Counted from the first letter of the stretch, positions 38,425 through 48,333 are shown. The stretch is DNA of 64,000 nucleotides from Bin34 sp963422415 (GCA_963422415.1 OY729430.1:1116001-1180000), one strand, 5' to 3'. The notes: generated by a model from the letters alone, not told the origin. Numbers and translations are program-made.

Positions 38425-41364
38425 ATGAATCGGATTCGTTGCCTGGCCACTCAGTGGATGCCGACGGCGGCTCTGGGAGCCGAGTCGCTGCGCGAACGGG
38501 CGGCATCCAGCGCCCTGCCTCCCCTGTACTTTCTCCACGTATGGTGGGCGAGACGACCGCTGATTCTGGCGCGGGCGGCCGTGCTGGCGAGTCTGCTTCC
38601 CGCGTGGAATACAGCACAAACGAGCGGGGGGGGGGGCAGTCAGGACTTACTGATCCAGCACTTCGGGACCGAGGAAAAATACCGACAGTGGTTTCTGGAA
38701 GTGCTGGGGATCAAGGGGGATCCCGTTGCAGCGCGGAAGCGGATTGCTGAGGCCCGATCGAAGGGTGTCAGGTTCAAACAAGATCCTTATGGTTACAAAA
38801 GAGCATTCACCGTTTCTCCATCCCAAGAGGTGGCTAAACAACTGAGAGTGTTTACCGAGAGCCATATAGCGGCACCCCCCGTCGTCTTGGATCTCTTCGG
38901 TGGCGGTGGATCCATCTCCTTTGAGGCAGCCCGATATGGTTGTCGTGCATTTACCTCGGAACTGAATCCTGTGGCGGCCGCCATCCTTCACGGAACAGTC
39001 AAGATTCCATTTGAGGAAGGCGCGAGATTTCTGTCCGTGCTGGATAACTGGGGAAAGATTTGGATTGGTCGGATCTCCAAGCACTTGGCTGGTTTCTTCG
39101 TCCATGAAGATGGTGAGGTCATCAAGGATTTTATCTGGGCCCACACGGTACCCTGCCCCTCGACCGGACACCTGACACCCTTGCTGCCCAATCATTGGCT
39201 GGCGCGTACTGCCAAACAGCGAGAAGCCGTGGCCTTGCATCCCGATGCCACCACGGGTCGGATAGGCATTTCAATCCTGAAAGAGGCCACGCAGGAACAG
39301 GGGGATCGCCAGACGTACAAGAGGGGTGTAGCCACAAGCGTCTTTACGGATGAATCTTTCGATGGCGGGTACATATCCAAGAAAGCGCAGGAAGGCGAGA
39401 TGGGACACCTGCTCCTAGCCGTCGCCTACCGGCCTCCCAATGGAAGGGGCACGCAGTTCCGGGCTCCTGTGGCCGAAGATCTCGAGGCGGTCCAGAAAGC
39501 CGAAGCCTATGTCCGGGATCACTGGGACGAGTGGGATGCCCAAGGTCTGATCCCCACGGAAGCCGTGCCTGAAGGCAACAAGACCAAGGAACCATTGCGA
39601 TATGGGATGAAAAGTTGGGCCAGTATCTTCACGCCTCGCCAGTTGCTGACCGCGGTGATTGCCTTGGAGGAACTGCACCGTGTACTGGACGAAGCGCGGT
39701 CCGAGCTGGATACGGACCAAGTCAAGGCCCTAAACCTGTATTTGGCCTTCGCGCTGGACAAGGTGGTGAATTACAACAGTCGCATGTCGCGTTGGCATCC
39801 ACCTCGAATGCTCATTGCCCCAGTATTCGATCGCCATGACTTTGCCTTCAAGTGGACCTACGCGGAAATGGAAGGGGTGGATGCCTGCCGGTGGGGCTTG
39901 CAGCAGGTGATGGACTGCTACCGAGATCTGGCTAAGCTGGCTGCAACTCTAGAAGGATCGGCCGACAATCCGTCCCTGATGGGAGAGGAGGTTCATATCC
40001 TGCCTGGCGAGCCGACGCTGGCCTCCGCCACGGCCCTGCCTTATCCTGACCGGTCGGTTGACGCCATCGTCACGGATCCCCCGTACTACGACAACGTCAT
40101 GTATGCGGAGCTGTCGGACTACTTCTATATCTGGCTGAAGCGCAGCCTGAAACCGCATTGGCCCGAGCTGTGTGGGCAATACTTGTCGGACAAGGACAAC
40201 GAAGCGGTCGCCAACCGAGCCCGTTTCACGGATCTGGCCACACACACCGGGCGCGGCAAGAAGCCACCAGGAGCCAAGACAGCGCAAGATCTGGCCGCGG
40301 AGAACTACGAAACGCTGATGGCGGACGCTTTCGCGGAAGCGCACAGAGTCCTGCGCGACGATGGGGCCATGACCGTGATGTTCACCCACAAGAAAGTGGA
40401 CGCCTGGAATGCCTTGGCCAAGGCTTTGCTGGATGCTGGATTCCAGATTGCGTCCTCTTGGCCCGTCACGACGGAGTCGGCCCATTCCCTGCACCAGAAA
40501 GGCAACAACTCGGCGAATTCCACTATTCTCCTTACCTGCCTGAAGCGCAGGGAGACGTCAGCCAAGACGGCCTTCTGGCAGGAGATACAGGACGAACTGC
40601 GCCACGCGGCGCGCCAGGCGGCCATCCAGTACGCCCGGGATGGTTTGGTGGGAGTGGACGTGACGCTGGCGGCTTTCGGTCCCGCTCTGGCTGTGCTGTC
40701 CGAGAAGTGGCCGGTCTATACGGGAGAACTGGATTCCCAAGGCCAGCGTCAGCAAATCTCTCCCGAACAGGTGCTGGACTTGGCGCGGCAGGAGGTAGCT
40801 CTCGCCAAACTGGAAGGACTCGCGCCCGCAGGCAACCTCGCGGAGTTCGATCCTCCTACCAACTGGTGGCTGCTGGCTTGGCATGATTTCGGGGCTCCGA
40901 AGTTTCCGGCCGGCGAAGCCATCAAGCTGTCCCAGGCCACGCATATGGATTTGGATGTGGACCTGCGCAAAGGGTATCGGCTGGTGGCCACGCGGAGCGG
41001 GACCGCGGAAATCCTGTCTCCCATGCGCAGGTGGGAAAGCAATTGCTTTGCCTTCGGTCTTGGGATTTCGTACGAAACCTGGATCGACCGCCTGCATGCC
41101 CTGATGGTGGCCTATGAACAGGACGGATTGCAGGTGGCCCGTGCTTGGCTTGCGCAGACCAATCTGGCCGAAAATGATCGGTTTCGGTCCCTGCTGGAAG
41201 CGGCGCTGCGGGCGATTCCCCGCACCAAGGACACCGCGGACGAGATCCTGATCCCCGAGGCGCGGACGCTGGAGGGCATCCGCGCCACGCTGTTTCCCCA
41301 AGTGGCGGCCCCGCCGGAGCCGGAGGAGGAGGCCACACAACCGGATCTCTACGCGGAATCCTGA
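38425..41364 (+). CDS. DUF1156-type DNA methyltransferase (adenine-specific, predicted)
   Basis: The protein has 979 residues. The N-terminal DUF1156 module includes LHVWWARRPL (37-46). SAM motif I is VLDLFGGGGS (154-163) and the catalytic motif is DPPYY (551-555), separated by about 390 residues as in COG1743 proteins. An N6-adenine specificity is inferred from the family. A run of 11 G (38626-38636) encodes Gly 68-71 and makes the frame sensitive to slippage. It lies between the remnant of a paralogue and the helicase. GGAG precedes the ATG by 11 bases. Confidence 0.88.
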   Translation: MNRIRCLATQWMPTAALGAESLRERAASSALPPLYFLHVWWARRPLILARAAVLASLLPAWNTAQTSGGGGSQDLLIQHFGTEEKYRQWFLEVLGIKGDPVAARKRIAEARSKGVRFKQDPYGYKRAFTVSPSQEVAKQLRVFTESHIAAPPVVLDLFGGGGSISFEAARYGCRAFTSELNPVAAAILHGTVKIPFEEGARFLSVLDNWGKIWIGRISKHLAGFFVHEDGEVIKDFIWAHTVPCPSTGHLTPLLPNHWLARTAKQREAVALHPDATTGRIGISILKEATQEQGDRQTYKRGVATSVFTDESFDGGYISKKAQEGEMGHLLLAVAYRPPNGRGTQFRAPVAEDLEAVQKAEAYVRDHWDEWDAQGLIPTEAVPEGNKTKEPLRYGMKSWASIFTPRQLLTAVIALEELHRVLDEARSELDTDQVKALNLYLAFALDKVVNYNSRMSRWHPPRMLIAPVFDRHDFAFKWTYAEMEGVDACRWGLQQVMDCYRDLAKLAATLEGSADNPSLMGEEVHILPGEPTLASATALPYPDRSVDAIVTDPPYYDNVMYAELSDYFYIWLKRSLKPHWPELCGQYLSDKDNEAVANRARFTDLATHTGRGKKPPGAKTAQDLAAENYETLMADAFAEAHRVLRDDGAMTVMFTHKKVDAWNALAKALLDAGFQIASSWPVTTESAHSLHQKGNNSANSTILLTCLKRRETSAKTAFWQEIQDELRHAARQAAIQYARDGLVGVDVTLAAFGPALAVLSEKWPVYTGELDSQGQRQQISPEQVLDLARQEVALAKLEGLAPAGNLAEFDPPTNWWLLAWHDFGAPKFPAGEAIKLSQATHMDLDVDLRKGYRLVATRSGTAEILSPMRRWESNCFAFGLGISYETWIDRLHALMVAYEQDGLQVARAWLAQTNLAENDRFRSLLEAALRAIPRTKDTADEILIPEARTLEGIRATLFPQVAAPPEPEEEATQPDLYAES
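38626..38636. repeat. Homopolymeric G11 tract inside the methyltransferase gene
   Basis: Eleven consecutive G bases encode most of SGGGGS near residue 70. Loss or gain of one base would shift the frame after only some 70 residues and so switch the methyltransferase off. Such tracts drive phase variation of methyltransferases in other bacteria; whether this one varies is unknown. Confidence 0.9.
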
Positions 41365-41366
41365 CC

Positions 41367-44009
41367 GTGCGCTTGCGAGATCTGAATCTGCGCGTGAACT
41401 ACGGGCTCGGAGACAATCTGCTCACCGAGTTCTACATACCCGCCCTGAGCTGTGCAGTGCAATATGACCGCGCGGCGGCCTATTTCAATTCCCATGCTCT
41501 GGCAGGCGCCGCTGCCGGACTGGCGCGTTTCATTCAGGGTGGAGGCGCCATTCGGCTCTTGGCCAGCGCCAGCAATTGGGATGCACGAGACGTTCAAGTC
41601 TTGCGGGGACGCCATCGGATACCGGACGGTCTGGCCGCCCGGCTGGGCACCGCCTTGGTTCCGGAGAATGAAGTTCAGGCGGATCGACTTTCGGTTCTGG
41701 CCTGGCTTGTGCGTGAAGGCAGACTCGAGGCCAAGATAGTCATTGGGCCTGTGGAGGAACTCTATCACCAGAAGTTCGGTGTCCTGCACGATGCCACCGG
41801 GGATGGCGTGGCGTTTGCTGGTTCGGCCAACGAGACGACAAGCGGTTGGACGCGGAATGCGGAAAACCTGCGTACGGACTGCACTTGGAAGGACGCAAGT
41901 CAGCAGGAAAGCTTCCAGTTTCAAGCGCAGCAATTTGATGAAATATGGAACAACGTGCACAATTTCAAGGCGTTCCCCTTTCCCGACGCCTTCACGCGGC
42001 AACTCCTTAGGCTGGCCCCCGATTCGCCACCTCTGCATGTGGACTTGCCGCCATTGCCGCCCAAGGCCGCACCCGCCGTCACTTTCTTCCCCCACCAAGA
42101 AAAGGGCATTGCATATCTGGTGGATGCGTTTCCTCAATCGCGTCTTCTGGCAGACGAAGTGGGATTGGGCAAGACCATTACGGCCGGCGGAGCGCTGATG
42201 CGCCTTCAAGCCGATGGGCAGTGCCAACGCACCCTGATCCTGGCCCCGGCCAATGTCTGTGTACAGTGGCAGGAGGAGCTGGCGCAGAAATTCGGACGCG
42301 ATTGCCCCCGATTGGGATCCCAGGCCGTCCACTCGGCAGACGGCGGCAGTCGTGTTCTGGGCAGCTCCAATCCGTTCGCCGACCATGACTGGCTCATTGC
42401 TTCCAGTCACTTGGTGCGCCGCCCACAGTGGCGGCAGCGATTGGAGGCGTCTCATCCCTACGATCTGATCATTCTGGACGAAGCCCATCATGCCCGGCGT
42501 TTTGCTCCGGGCAGTGATCTGAAGCGGGGTGCCCAGCGGCGCTCCAACCAGTTGCAGCAGCTGCTCAACGAGGTCCTGGTTTCACGCGCCCGCTGTTTGT
42601 GGCTGCTGACGGCCACCCCCGTACAGTTGCATCTGGTGGAGCTCTTTGACCTGCTGCATGCCCTGTGCCCGAAGGCGGACGCCGCGACTTCCGCGCTGCG
42701 GTCCTGGTCTGAATTCGAGGCGTTTTATACATCTCTGGCAAATCCGACTACAAAGCGGGATTGGGAGGTTCTGGGCCGCGGCGTGGGCTCGCCCCTGCAA
42801 GCGGTCCAAGGGACCTTGCCGGAGGCACTGCCTCCGGCGGTGCGCAAGTGGTTGACAGACTTCGGCAGAAACGGTCGCGATCCCCATGCGGATGCCTCGC
42901 ATCTGTGCACGGCAGGGCATCGCGATCTTTTGCTGCGGTGCATTCAGGCGCGTTCCCCCGGCGGTCGCTATATGTTGCGCCGCACGCGCCGGCAGACGGA
43001 CACTGCCAGTGACTTCGCCCAGCGTGCGCCGCGGAAAATCGGGATTGAATTCGCCATGCCCGCGGAAGAAAGACTGTACACAGAGTTGGACGACTTCATT
43101 CTGCGTCTCTTGCGAAAAAAGAGAAAACAACCCAGAGGTTTCGGTTTCATGCTTGCCACCTACCGCAAGCGCCTGACGTCAAGTTGGCAAGCCGTGCACC
43201 TGACCATTGAACGGGCCCTGCGAAAAGAGGAGATGCCCACCGCCGAGATCGCATTGATGGAATTGGGCTTCGACCCGTCCGAGTCCGAAGGCGGCGGCTT
43301 GGCTACGGAGACCTATGCGGGCTTCTCGGACACGGAATGGAGGGAACTGCGAAGTTTTGCCGGTCGTGTGAAGCGAATGGCCGAGAGGGAGGACGATCCG
43401 AAGATCCGGCGTCTTCTGTCAGATATCGCAGACTGTCGCGCACGGGGGAAATCGGTTCTGCTCTTTACCCAGTTTGCCGACACCTTGCACGCCCTGCGTC
43501 CGTGTCTGCTGGGACCCTATCGCGCACAGGTGGCCTGTTACACGGGGTCCGGGGGTCAGGTGTGGCGGGACGGGGCATGGGCGCCGGAATCCAGAGAGGG
43601 GTTGACGCGGTCCTTCGCGGAGGGGCGCGTGACCATTCTGCTGTGCACCGACGCGGCCAGCGAAGGCCTGAATCTGCAGCGGGCCAGCGCCCTGATCAAC
43701 TATGATCTGCCTTGGAATCCCATGCGTCTGGAGCAGCGGATTGGACGCATGGACCGCATCAACCAACAAGCCCGCGTCTTGGACATCCTCAACTATGTGC
43801 TGCGCGGCACCATCGAGGATCACGTGTACGACGTGCTCGCGACCCGCATCAAGGTGTTCGAGAGTGCTGTAGGCGCCACGCAGCCGATACTGGGGCAGGT
43901 GGAAGAGGTCTTGACCCGCTCCGCCCCCGATGAAGCCGCGCGGGCGTTGGAAAGGATCTGGGATCAACAGGGCCCTGAGGGACGGGTCATGGCCACGGCG
44001 TTGGTCTGA
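41367..44009 (+). CDS. SNF2/HepA-type helicase with N-terminal PLD-like domain
   Basis: The protein has 880 residues, starting with a GTG two bases after the methyltransferase. Residues 1-200 form a phospholipase-D-like domain with one HxK motif (H134, K136) and the following GSANE (152-156), so nuclease activity would need a dimer. The SF2 motor follows: motif I DEVGLGKT (263-270), motif II DEAHH (371-375), TATPVQ, then FTQFADT, TDAASEGLNLQ and QRIGRMDR (790-797). This resembles SNF2 proteins in DISARM-, Dnd- and DUF1156-type loci. It probably translocates on DNA and may cut it, in concert with the methyltransferase (inference). Confidence 0.9.
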   Translation: MRLRDLNLRVNYGLGDNLLTEFYIPALSCAVQYDRAAAYFNSHALAGAAAGLARFIQGGGAIRLLASASNWDARDVQVLRGRHRIPDGLAARLGTALVPENEVQADRLSVLAWLVREGRLEAKIVIGPVEELYHQKFGVLHDATGDGVAFAGSANETTSGWTRNAENLRTDCTWKDASQQESFQFQAQQFDEIWNNVHNFKAFPFPDAFTRQLLRLAPDSPPLHVDLPPLPPKAAPAVTFFPHQEKGIAYLVDAFPQSRLLADEVGLGKTITAGGALMRLQADGQCQRTLILAPANVCVQWQEELAQKFGRDCPRLGSQAVHSADGGSRVLGSSNPFADHDWLIASSHLVRRPQWRQRLEASHPYDLIILDEAHHARRFAPGSDLKRGAQRRSNQLQQLLNEVLVSRARCLWLLTATPVQLHLVELFDLLHALCPKADAATSALRSWSEFEAFYTSLANPTTKRDWEVLGRGVGSPLQAVQGTLPEALPPAVRKWLTDFGRNGRDPHADASHLCTAGHRDLLLRCIQARSPGGRYMLRRTRRQTDTASDFAQRAPRKIGIEFAMPAEERLYTELDDFILRLLRKKRKQPRGFGFMLATYRKRLTSSWQAVHLTIERALRKEEMPTAEIALMELGFDPSESEGGGLATETYAGFSDTEWRELRSFAGRVKRMAEREDDPKIRRLLSDIADCRARGKSVLLFTQFADTLHALRPCLLGPYRAQVACYTGSGGQVWRDGAWAPESREGLTRSFAEGRVTILLCTDAASEGLNLQRASALINYDLPWNPMRLEQRIGRMDRINQQARVLDILNYVLRGTIEDHVYDVLATRIKVFESAVGATQPILGQVEEVLTRSAPDEAARALERIWDQQGPEGRVMATALV

Positions 44010-44413
44010 GGAAGGGAAGATTCCGCTGGGTCGAACGGATTGCAGGAACTTCGAACTAGGAAGTTTCGGCGCGTGGTTTTCTTGCCCGTCGGATCCTGTG
44101 GAACCTTGCACAGGTATGAGACAGGGGATTCGAGACAGGGTTGCAGCGCAGGAGGTCCGAGTCCATGTATATCGACTTGGGACGCCTTGTTGCACTGACA
44201 GAGCCACGCCCCCGATTGTGCAAAAACGGGGCGAGCGGACAGGGAGCATCGCACCTCGGACCGCGACATCCCAGGCAGATGTCCAAGGGAATCGCGCCAC
44301 GAAGGTCGTCAGTCTAGTAAAGTATTAGGAAGCCCGCACGGAGTCTGACGGGCAGCGCTGGCTTCGGCAGAGGCCTTTCGGATTCGATTTTTCACTGCAA
44401 AGGACAAGCCCCG
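44010..44413. other. Gene-free spacer after the defence-type operon
   Basis: I see no gene, no terminator hairpin with a U-run and no obvious repeat. Open frames on both strands are short and of poor composition. It marks the end of the DUF499-to-helicase block and leads into the lactonase gene. Confidence 0.6.
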
Positions 44414-45505
44414 ATGTTGGATACGGCCCCATCGTTCCTGTATGTTGGCACCTATACCGAGGCCCTGCCTCACGTCTCCCCCACCGCCAAGGGCATTTAC
44501 GCGTTCGCGCGGGCCAATGCAGACAGCGAACTGGAATACATCGACTGGTTCAAGGCCGTGCCCAATCCCTCGTTCCTGGCGTTTCATCCCGCGGCGGACT
44601 TGCTGTTCTCCGTGGCCGAAGTGGATGACGCGGAAGACGGCGGGTCCGTGGCCGCCTATGCCATAGACAAGACCACCGGTCGCCTGCGCATGCTAGATAC
44701 GCATTCGTCCATGGGATCCTGGCCTTGTCACCTCACAGTGGACCCGGCTGGAAAGCACATTTTGACCGCCAACTATCTGAACGGCTCGTTGGGAGTCATT
44801 CCCGTGGCCGCGGACGGGACTTGGCAGGAAGGGGCCCAACGGGTCCAGCACAAGGGGTCCAGCGTGAACCCGGAACGCCAGGAGGGACCCCATGCCCATT
44901 CGATCAACCTGGATCCTTCAGGCCAGTTCGCCATTGCGCCGGATTTGGGCATTGACCAGGCCAAGGTCTACCGTTTCGATAGTCAGGCCGGCGCCTTGAC
45001 GGAGGTCAGCAGCCTTGCGGTGACGCCCGGTTCCGGGCCGCGGCACTTTGATTTCCACCCCGATGGGCAGTGGGCCTATCTCCTGAACGAGTTGTCGGCC
45101 ACCATCACGGTCTGCGACTGGGATGGCGCCACTGGCACATTGACCGAAGTGCAGACCATTGACACGCTACCCGCGGACTGGGACGGGCACGTTAGCACCG
45201 CGGACATTCACGTGCACCCCTCCGGCAAGTGGGTGTACAACTCGAATCGGGGTCATGACTCCATCACCATGTTCGCCGTGGATCCTGCCAATGGTCGGTT
45301 GACTCTGCTGGGGCAGGAATCCACGCAGGGCAAGACTCCCCGCAACTTCACCCTGGATCCCGAGGGTCGCAAGCTATATGCCGCCAACCAGGACTCGGAT
45401 ACCGTGGTGGTCTTTGACATTGATCCGGAGACGGGCCTGCTGCATGCCACGGGCGAAGTCGTATCGGTCCCCAATCCGGTGTGTCTCAGGTTCCTGACTG
45501 TCTGA
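44414..45505 (+). CDS. Lactonase-like seven-bladed beta-propeller (Pgl/YbhE family)
   Basis: The protein has 363 residues, with no signal peptide. Repeated strands of the type GRLRMLDT.., GTLTEVQT.., GRLTLLGQ.. and HPSGKWVYNSNRGHDSI show a propeller. The family contains 6-phosphogluconolactonases and related lactone hydrolases. The HPDGQWAY and NRGHDSI segments match the conserved active-site face. It stands before a sulfatase and a DapA-type lyase, so it probably serves a sugar-acid or uronate pathway. Its exact substrate is not visible. Confidence 0.85.
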   Translation: MLDTAPSFLYVGTYTEALPHVSPTAKGIYAFARANADSELEYIDWFKAVPNPSFLAFHPAADLLFSVAEVDDAEDGGSVAAYAIDKTTGRLRMLDTHSSMGSWPCHLTVDPAGKHILTANYLNGSLGVIPVAADGTWQEGAQRVQHKGSSVNPERQEGPHAHSINLDPSGQFAIAPDLGIDQAKVYRFDSQAGALTEVSSLAVTPGSGPRHFDFHPDGQWAYLLNELSATITVCDWDGATGTLTEVQTIDTLPADWDGHVSTADIHVHPSGKWVYNSNRGHDSITMFAVDPANGRLTLLGQESTQGKTPRNFTLDPEGRKLYAANQDSDTVVVFDIDPETGLLHATGEVVSVPNPVCLRFLTV

Positions 45506-45540
45506 ATTCCGCGCAAGAGAAGAAGAGGAGAGAAACCATT

Positions 45541-46908
45541 ATGGATACTGCACGTCCCAATGTAGTGCTCGTGCTGGCGGACCAATGGCGAGCGCAGGCG
45601 TGCGGCTACGCGGGCAATGGCCAGGTGCAGACCCCCAACATAGATCAGTTCGCGGCCCGCAGCCACAATTTCTCCCGTGCCCTTTCCGGCATTCCGGTCT
45701 GCACGCCGGCCCGGGGCTGTCTGCTCACGGGGCAGTACGCTCTTTCCCATGGTCTCTTTCTGAACGACGTGCATTTGGCCGACGACGTAGAGAGCATGGG
45801 CAAGATTTTTCGGCGCTATGACTATGACACAGCCTATATCGGCAAATGGCACGTGGATGGCCGCGGGCGGGATGCAGTCATTCCGCCGGAGAGCCGTCAG
45901 GGATTCGAATATTGGAAGACGCTGGAATGCACGCACGACTACAATCATTCCATCTACTACGATCAGGATGCGACCGAGCCTACGCGGTGGGAGGGCTATG
46001 ACGCGGCGGCCCAGACCCGGGACGCCTGCGCGTACATCGAGAGGCGCAAGACCGACAGACCGTTTCTGCTGTGTCTTTCCTGGGGGCCGCCCCACGCGCC
46101 GTATGAAACGGCGCCGGAGGCCTACCGCGCGCGGTACGATGCAGCCGCCCTGCGACTGCGGCCCAACGTGACCCCGGAGATGGACGCGCAGGCCCGGGAG
46201 TGGATCGCGGGCTACTACGCCCACTGCACGGCGCTGGATGACTGCTTCGCCGAACTGCTGACCTGCCTGGACGAGGCCGGCCTTGCGGATGACACCATCG
46301 TGTTGTTCTTCTCGGATCACGGAGACATGTTGGGCTCCCAGGGGGAAACCAAGAAGCAGCGACCTTGGGAGGAGTCCATTCGGGTGCCTTTTCTGCTGCG
46401 GTATCCCCGAGGTCTGGGCACGGCCGGAGCCGTGCGGGAAGCCCCCATCGATACGGTGGACGTGTTGCCCACCCTGATGGATCTGTGCGGCATGGAACCG
46501 TCGGATTCAACGCAAGGGCTGAACTACGGTCCCTACCTGCGAGGCGGGGACGATCCGTCCGGAGGCCAAGCCTTGGTGATGTGCATCCATCCCTTTGGCC
46601 AGTTCACGGTGCAGGACGGAGGCCGCGAGTATCGGGGCCTTGTCACCGGTCGGTATACCTATGTGGAATCGCTCGAAGGACCTTGGCTGCTGTACGACAA
46701 CCAGACGGATCCCTATCAGTTGGAGAATCGGGTGAATCAGCCGGCCACCGCGGCCCTACAGGCTCAATTGCATGCGGATCTGCATGCCCTGCTGCAGACC
46801 CGCGGTGACGATTTTCGGCCCGGCCAGGACTATGTTGCGCAGTGGGGGTACACGATTGACGAAACCGGCACCGTACCCTATCACTTCAAGTACGGGGTGA
46901 GCTCCTGA
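45541..46908 (+). CDS. Sulfatase (S1 family, formylglycine type)
   Basis: The protein has 455 residues from the ATG at 45541. The active-site motif CTPAR (54-58) has the Cys that becomes formylglycine. The N-terminal metal site is VLADQWRAQACG, with YIGKWH and FFSDHGD supplying further residues. It lacks a signal peptide, so it acts in the cytoplasm unless exported by another route. A Cys-type sulfatase needs an anaerobic- or FGE-type maturase, which is not in this window. It follows the lactonase by 35 bases. Confidence 0.92.
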   Translation: MDTARPNVVLVLADQWRAQACGYAGNGQVQTPNIDQFAARSHNFSRALSGIPVCTPARGCLLTGQYALSHGLFLNDVHLADDVESMGKIFRRYDYDTAYIGKWHVDGRGRDAVIPPESRQGFEYWKTLECTHDYNHSIYYDQDATEPTRWEGYDAAAQTRDACAYIERRKTDRPFLLCLSWGPPHAPYETAPEAYRARYDAAALRLRPNVTPEMDAQAREWIAGYYAHCTALDDCFAELLTCLDEAGLADDTIVLFFSDHGDMLGSQGETKKQRPWEESIRVPFLLRYPRGLGTAGAVREAPIDTVDVLPTLMDLCGMEPSDSTQGLNYGPYLRGGDDPSGGQALVMCIHPFGQFTVQDGGREYRGLVTGRYTYVESLEGPWLLYDNQTDPYQLENRVNQPATAALQAQLHADLHALLQTRGDDFRPGQDYVAQWGYTIDETGTVPYHFKYGVSS

Positions 46909-47133
46909 ACCGCCCAAAGCCATTCAATCCGGATCTACGCCTGGGTCTTGGGTCCCTCCTGTTTGCCACCACAGGCCGTCCTGTTTCTGGATGGCCCGCG
47001 GGTGTGTCTTGACGCGTCCCGGCGTGCCGCCGCGGGACAGACCTTGAAGCGAACTTTCCGGGGCCGTCAGATGTCCCTCTTTTCGCATTCGGCGAAATGC
47101 GGGCGTCTGGTGGATCATGTCGTTGCATTGAAT

Positions 47134-47142
47134 CCCCCCCCC
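47134..47142. repeat. Homopolymeric C9 tract
   Basis: Nine consecutive C bases lie 42 bases before the DapA-type gene, within a 276-base spacer. Its position upstream of a start codon means length changes could affect expression. Confidence 0.75.
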
Positions 47143-47184
47143 ACTGCCGGCCGGTGCAGGTAGACGCAAGAGGAGACTTCCCGG

Positions 47185-48081
47185 ATGGACCGACTCAGAG
47201 GCATTTTTCCCGTCGTGCAGACTCCTTTCACCCACAGCCAGCAACTGGATGTGGCCAGCCTGGAAAGAGAGGTGCAATTCTGTCTGCGGGCCGGAGCCCA
47301 CGGCTTGGTGTACCCCGTGCTGGCCAGCGAGTTTCAGGTCGTCACGGAGGCCGAGCGCCGCTTGGGGGTGGAAACCGTGCTGCGGGCCGCGGAGGACCGG
47401 CTCCCGGTTGTGGTGGGCGTCGCGGACACCAGCGTGCAAGGAGCGGTGATGCATGCCCGCCACGCGGCGGCACAGGGCGCTGCCGCCGTGATCGCGTTGC
47501 CACCCTATATCGGCGTTCCCAATTTGGAGGAGGCCACGGCCTATTACACCGCCATAGCCGCCGCTGCAGAGGACCTGCCGGTCTTTATTCAGGACGCCCC
47601 GCCAGGCCTGCCCGTGTCATGCATCCTGCAACTGCTGCAGGATATCGAGAACGTACGCTATGTCAAGGAGGAGAACGAACCCAGCGCACACAATATTTCC
47701 GCCTTGCTGTCCCGGCTGGACGACGAGTGTTGGGGAGTCTTCGGTGGGGCTTGGTGTCGCTGGATGATGTCGGAGATGGCACGCGGAGCCCATGGGTTCA
47801 TGCCTTCCGTGGAAATCGTGGATGGGCACGTGCAGGTCTGGAACCTCTATCAAGCCGGCGAACATGAGAAGGCCCGGGTCCTGTACAACCGGCTTTTGCC
47901 TTTCATCAACCTGGGTTTTTGCCTAGGTCTGCGCATGATCAAGGAAGCCTTGGTCCTACGCGGCATTCTGGACACGGCCGAAATGCGTCGGCCCGGCGTG
48001 ACGCGCCTGGACGCGCAGGACCGACGGGAACTGGAAATCATTGTCGATGGCTTGTCGGATATCCTGCTGCCTCGGGTATAG
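47185..48081 (+). CDS. DapA-family lyase/aldolase (DHDPS/NAL superfamily)
   Basis: The protein has 298 residues with a TIM-barrel layout. The Schiff-base lysine is K161 in VRYVKEENEP. The usual Tyr that helps catalysis is replaced by Q136 (VFIQDAPPG), so it is not a true dihydrodipicolinate synthase. Such Gln-containing members act on other keto acids, for example in sugar-acid breakdown. Neighbouring sulfatase, dioxygenase and Gfo/Idh genes support catabolism. AGAGGAG precedes the start. Confidence 0.85.
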   Translation: MDRLRGIFPVVQTPFTHSQQLDVASLEREVQFCLRAGAHGLVYPVLASEFQVVTEAERRLGVETVLRAAEDRLPVVVGVADTSVQGAVMHARHAAAQGAAAVIALPPYIGVPNLEEATAYYTAIAAAAEDLPVFIQDAPPGLPVSCILQLLQDIENVRYVKEENEPSAHNISALLSRLDDECWGVFGGAWCRWMMSEMARGAHGFMPSVEIVDGHVQVWNLYQAGEHEKARVLYNRLLPFINLGFCLGLRMIKEALVLRGILDTAEMRRPGVTRLDAQDRRELEIIVDGLSDILLPRV

Positions 48082-48333
48082 ATCGCTTGCCTTGCCCGAG
48101 GAGACCCATCCAACTCCCCGTGGCGCCGAAAAATTCGGTTGACGCCATTGGGTGGCCAGGTCGAGAGAGGACGCGCGGCGTTTGGCACAGCGCTGTGGAG
48201 AATCTGACGGACATTCCAGACATTGGACGACGGCGCGGGGCCCGCGGACTGGCTTATAATGGCCTGACCGAATTCCATCCCAACTTGCAGGCGGCGCTGG
48301 AGCCATCCCAACCGACCTGAGTGGAGAGACCCC

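Noticed and set aside
34908..44009. Assignment as BREX or DISARM
   Set aside because: No PglZ-type phosphatase, BrxL, DrmA or DrmB genes are present; only the helicase and methyltransferase classes are shared.
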